NCBI RefSeq assembly: GCF_008831285.2
Contig: NC_045139.1
Coordinates: 22,240,412 to 22,304,411 of the forward strand
Source: Nymphaea colorata
Lineage: Eukaryota > Streptophyta > Magnoliopsida > Nymphaeales > Nymphaeaceae
DNA: 64,000 nucleotides
Reading direction: 5' to 3'
Shown here: one piece after another, positions 59,761 through 64,000 of the stretch
Numbering within the stretch: position 1 is the stretch's first letter
How the letters are laid out: each line of letters opens with the position of its first letter
Notes under the pieces: generated by a model
Databases searched by the model: none
What the model was told of the DNA's origin: nothing
Seen by the model: the letters and a program-made list of their open reading frames with translations, nothing else
Translations under genes and position numbers: made by a program

Positions 59761-60430
59761 TGAAAGGAGAGAGAGGGTCTAGAAGTTTAGTCCTAGATTG
59801 AAAATCTCAAGGGGGTTCCCCATCTCTCTCCTATAAATAGAGCTCTCCTCTTGATCTTTCAACACACAATTTAGCTATTCCTTGAAAAGCTTTAAAAGTT
59901 GGTAAGAATTCAACCGGATATTCAAAAAAGGGTCTAGATCAAAACATAATTTTTTAAGAATTGGTCTGGCTGCATGAGCACTCAACCTAGACCCAGCCAA
60001 ACTCCGTGTAAGGGTCATGGAAGCGGGCTTAGCCAGGGCACCAGCTTCAAGTAATTTCTTTTTTCCTTTTTTTTTCCTATTAGCAATTTAGTTCTTTTTC
60101 TTTATTCATGTTTAATTTTCTTTTTGCTTTTAGCATGTTTATTTTAGTTTTTTTTTTTTTGCTTTTAGCATGTTTAGTTTCTTTAGGTTTCTAGCATTTC
60201 TAGTTTAGTTTATTTCTTGCTTAGTTTAGCATGTTTATTTTTTAGATTAGATTTATTTTAATGTCTTTAGGGTAGGCATAGGGGTCATGTATGCCCCTCC
60301 CTTCCTTGTCTCTCTTTTTTTTTTTTTTTACTTTCATGTTTTTGCTTGTGTAGTTTTACTTAAACCTTGTATATAGAATGTAGTTTTTGCTTGTGTAGTT
60401 TTACTTAAACCTTGTATATAGAATGTAGTT
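59761..60430 (+). repeat. LTR-like block with TATA box and T-rich tract
   Basis: CTCTCCTATAAATAGAGCTC (TATA at about 59833) is followed by a downstream T-rich tract (60055-60330) in which TTTTAGCATGTTTA recurs. It ends in two exact copies of a 45-bp unit beginning TTTTTGCTTGTGTAG (60339-60383 and 60384-60428). A U3-R-U5-like order is suggested, but element borders are unknown. Confidence 0.4.
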
Positions 60431-60889
60431 CTCCTTCATACTTTGTTCTGCATCAAACTTCTGTTTTAGTATGCACTGAACCACCTTACATTTACGTGTA
60501 CCCCTTGTCTGAAACTAGATTGGATAAGCTTAGTAGCATACCTTATGTGTATCAAGCCAGGTATGTGAAAAACCTGAATCCAACTGGATCCTTATGTACA
60601 CATCATTTCAAATCATAACTTTCTCTAAAATTTTTTAAAACTCAATCTCTTTAAAATGTTTGCAAAAACCCTATGCCATATAGGCATGGAGTCCAATCCT
60701 AGTTCAAAGCAATCTGAGAGCCTACCATGTATGAACCCAGTCCATAGAATAGGTCTAGTCAAACTGCTTTAAAAGCACATGGTTTGACCAAGACCAAACA
60801 GACTTACCACAGTCAAATTCAGGCCTAGGTAGGCCTAAACCCAATGTAGGCAAGACTGAACCCAGTTATCTTGACCCACCTAGCCTTAG

Positions 60890-61600
60890 CCAATTTGGAT
60901 CTTGGATCTTAGATCAAGTTTTGGGATTCAAACCATGAATCTTATAGTGACCTAGACCTTGATATAAACTCATTTCCATAAATTTCAAGTATTGGTTTTT
61001 AGATCTCAAATATTGGATTATGGATCTTGGATCTCAAGTTTTGGATCTTAAATCTTAAATTTTGGATATTGAACTTCAGAATTTGGATTTTGGATCAGAT
61101 TTGACATAATCAGCCTTGAATTCTAAATCTCTGGTCATGGATATCATATTATGATTTTGGATATCATATTATGATTTTGGAGTTCAAACATTATATTTTG
61201 GGTCATGTATTTCAGATTTTGGATCTCAGATCTCTGTTCTTGGATTTTTGGATCAGATCTTACACCATAAACTTTGGATTATAAATCTTAGGTCAATATT
61301 CACATAATCAGACCCAAATGCAAGACTTTAAACCCTGTAATCATTAGATTTGGAGCTATCCATTCAAATTTGGATCTTGAGATCCAATCATGGATACAAG
61401 ATCAAACCTACTGGATTTCTGACCATGCACTTTGGTTGAAGAGTCCAATTGACATGATATGATATTTTGGATTTCTATGACATCTCTCATTTCAAATTTA
61501 AAGCAAGAATTTTATAAACCCCTCAGATCCGATCTCAATTTTTTGGATTCAGATCTAGATTTTCCCACTAGGTCCATGTCCTACACCCAACTCCTAGTAG
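60890..61600. repeat. Degenerate TTTGGATCT repeat region
   Basis: TTTTGGAT(C/T)T, TTGGATCTTA and GATCTCA words recur over 700 bp, with an exact 20-bp duplication TATCATATTATGATTTTGGA (61142 and 61163). The wording is close to the reverse complement of the AAATCCAAAA-type regions at 36100-37640 and 57000-57560. Confidence 0.6.
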
Positions 61601-61880
61601 AGACCGGACTCCAGGTCCATAGGACTTAGTTTATGTATGCATCATATTAGATTTAGGACATCGATTTGCATCAATTTATGATGATCTGAACATGAACAAC
61701 TTTCATATTAATTTTTTCTTATTTATCAGTCCATTTCTAAGATCTACTTATATTTTAAAACATGCATGATTTCAAAATTATGGTATGTAATGTTTGCTTT
61801 CTTAGGTTTTGGATGACATTTAAAGTTAGAAAATGGAACATTTTAGTCTAGCCCTTGGTCTGATCACCCCTAATAAAGGT

Positions 61881-61910
61881 GCTAGGAATGGTCGGACCTC
61901 GTACTGATAG
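61881..61910. repeat. Dispersed repeat, copy 2 of the GGACCTC(A/G)TACTGA motif block
   Basis: Partner of 57681-57710. It lies 130 bp left of the LINE remnant and may belong to the element that truncated the LINE. Confidence 0.6.
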
Positions 61911-62044
61911 GTCGGGTCCCGTCTCTTTGAGTCCCACACAAGGAACAAAGATGAAGACAAGTAATAAGTTCAATTTATTATGGTCTGCATGTAAGATTTG
62001 ATAAAAATTTTACACGTGAACAAGAGATGACCATCTCATGAACC

Positions 62045-63679
62045 AATAAAGTTTTGGCTTGAATGTCATCTAGGTAGAAAAGCCTCCTGATCTTGTCCCA
62101 CCACTCTAGCTACTATGCTTCTCATATTAGTAGTCACGATTTTCATAATAACCTTATATGAACCATTGCAAAGAGAAATTGGCCTAAAATCCTTCAAGCC
62201 CATTGCACCAAAAAATTTATAGATACTAGTGGTATGAGTTCAATTGATGCTTTTTACAATCTTTTGAGTTCAAAAAAACCAACAACCGCATTTACAATTC
62301 CTACCCCCACTATATGCCAATATTTCTTGTAAAACTCCTGTCCAAACCTATCAAGACCCAAAGCCTTACCATTTTTCATAATTAAAATCACCCTTCTGAT
62401 TTCCAGCACAAGTATCTTCATTGGGGGTATATTTTCCTATTCTGAAATAGTAGGCCCCATTTCTAAATTATCAATCAGCTGTTCTTAAGTGATATTAGTA
62501 AACTTCATAAGGTATTCTTTACATAGGATATGGAGTTGTTCGCTTTTTTGAATTCAACCCATTAAATTCAATGGCATTCAATCTCTTCTTATTTGATTTG
62601 TATTTCAAATACTCTTGAAAAAAGTTTGTGTTTTTGGTCTCCACTAGTGAGCCATTTGATTCTAGCATTATGATGCCATAACTTTTCTTCTTTCAAAGCT
62701 TGGTCCAACTCAAGACTCAAGACTCACGACCTGCTCTACATTCGCATCAAGGGGCCTATCATAAACAACATCTTGTTAAATACCTTCAAGGCTTCTTCTT
62801 ATTGGATGAACGCTATCATCAAATTGGCCAAATAAGAAAGATTCCATTTAGATAGATAAAATCTCGTGTCCTCTAGCTTCTTAAGCAGGTTACGCAAATA
62901 GCACCCACTCGTAAAAGTAATCCGAGCATGGCAAATAACTTCTTCACAGTCTGATCTAAACATCCATGCAACAAAGAAATGAAAGAGACCTTTTCCAAAC
63001 TGTCCTAAGGAGCCCATTTCCATCTTCAACAACAAAAAATAGTGATTTGATATAGTACGTTTCAGGACACGTAGTTTGAAGTTGACGTCCTCTGAACACG
63101 GGTTTATTGAAGCTCAACCTAACCTACAAAGAATATTTTTAGCATTTTCTCTATTGTTAGACTAGGTACACACACATTTAGGTTCTTCAATAGCGCTGAG
63201 GCTATGGTTTACCATGAATATGTTAAAATGTCTACATGACATGTCATCTGGAAACCTCTTCTCTTGTGTTGGGGACCCTTTAAAAGAATTGAAATCTCCA
63301 ATTAAAGAAACTCAGCCTTGTTAGTCTAACATGCCTCTCCTAACAAGTTTATTAGGGTGCAAGTAGATACCAAAAACAGAAAAGCAAACACCAGACTGCT
63401 TAATAGTGCAGGTAACTCTAATCCAAAATTTATTAATCATTTTAACTAACAATTTGTTGAATTCCAAAGGCATAAAACTATCACCTACTGATCCCCAACA
63501 TGAATATTGTAAATTAACATGCAGTGTTGATGACTTTGTATCCATTTTAATATTGAATTCATTCAACATTGAAGTAAATAAAAGGATGGCATCAGGTTTG
63601 TAAGTCAGGAGATAATTTCTTACCTCCCATTGGGCTGGTTTTCTTACAGCCCTTTAACATTGAAAGTCAAGATACTCAT
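62045..63679 (-). pseudogene. L1-type LINE ORF2 remnant (endonuclease to start of RT)
   Basis: Minus strand. ATG at 63679 opens MSILTFNVKGL, the usual start of plant L1 endonuclease (compare ILSWNVRGL). LIGDFNS at about 63285-63310 is the endonuclease GDFN motif. KMEMGSLGQFGKGLFHFF lies at 62960-63030. The RT start is at 62306-62378 (NGKALGLDRFGQEFYKKYW), RILGQFLFAMVHI-like residues at 62150-62200 match the RPISLCNV motif after a frame change, and QDQEAFLPR is at 62060-62085. The RT catalytic core and everything after it are missing. Many stops and frameshifts: inactive. An ORF1 or leader could continue beyond 64000. Confidence 0.85.
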
Positions 63680-64000
63680 TGGGAGTTTAGGGGAGGTCCC
63701 ACATCCCTTGCTTTCGAGATTTCACTCAAGTCATTTGAATTTTAAATCATTCGAGTTATGAAAATCTCCATCTGCTCTAACCCCTCATTTGGAGGATGTT
63801 CCCATCTATTGTGTGAGAGATGGATCAACCTTCAAAGGTTCAATTATTACAATCTCATCTTCTAATTGATGAATTTTTACATCTGATATAGCATTGAAGG
63901 CCTTTTTTTCAATTAAGCTTTTAATCTTTTCAAATAAGTAAGTACGTCATTTGTTGTTTCTGATCTACCATGTTTTCTCATGGAAAAATGTCTAATCACA
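63680..64000. other. Sequence upstream of the LINE ORF2, no domain recognised
   Basis: This stretch would lie between ORF1 and ORF2 of the LINE or in ORF1's end. No CCHC knuckle or other domain was visible. Confidence 0.35.

Overview
This is nuclear DNA from a flowering plant. Two split genes carry plant-type introns and encode plant-type proteins: a mitochondrial ATP synthase 6 kDa subunit and a clade-C-like protein phosphatase 2C. The rest is AT-rich, gene-poor and packed with decayed transposable elements: Ty1/copia and Ty3/gypsy LTR retrotransposons, an L1-type LINE, hAT transposons, MITEs and many microsatellites. No bacterial-style operons, CRISPR arrays or rRNA/tRNA genes were seen. 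The species cannot be named from sequence alone.

Layout. 1-3350: minus-strand copia element (5' LTR, gag, integrase, start of RT) running off the left edge. 3351-6280: low-complexity DNA with a GC-rich LTR-like block, a 96-bp tandem duplication and a hairpin. 6281-7119 (or to 22204): the ATP synthase 6 kDa gene on the plus strand. About 7480-21600: a three-level nest. An old hAT element (copy 1) is split by a minus-strand Ty3/gypsy element, whose gag is in turn split by a second hAT element (copy 2, 12038-18483). Copy 2 has matching 8-bp target duplications, terminal inverted repeats and subterminal GTATCGTA arrays. It also carries three degraded exons of a Tat-SF1/CUS2-like splicing-factor gene, captured with their introns. 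22200-29460: intergenic DNA with a 213/230-bp duplication and two hAT-type MITEs with intact 8-bp target duplications. 29467 to about 32840: 3' end of a second gypsy element (plus strand) with its polypurine tract and long LTR. 33100-42450: LTR-like and low-complexity DNA, including a perfect 18-bp-stem hairpin. 42458-48900: PP2C gene, with a probable leader and leader intron upstream. 49547-49894: Harbinger-like MITE. 50770-61930: further LTR-like repeats and a possible broken membrane-protein ORF. 62045-63679: minus-strand LINE ORF2 remnant.

Only the ATP synthase subunit and the PP2C look functional. The PP2C is a signalling phosphatase and the small subunit belongs to mitochondrial oxidative phosphorylation; nothing suggests they work together. 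The most notable items are the exon-carrying hAT element, its nesting, and the unresolved last exon of the ATP synthase gene. That exon may lie at 7120 or, across the whole transposon nest, at 22202.
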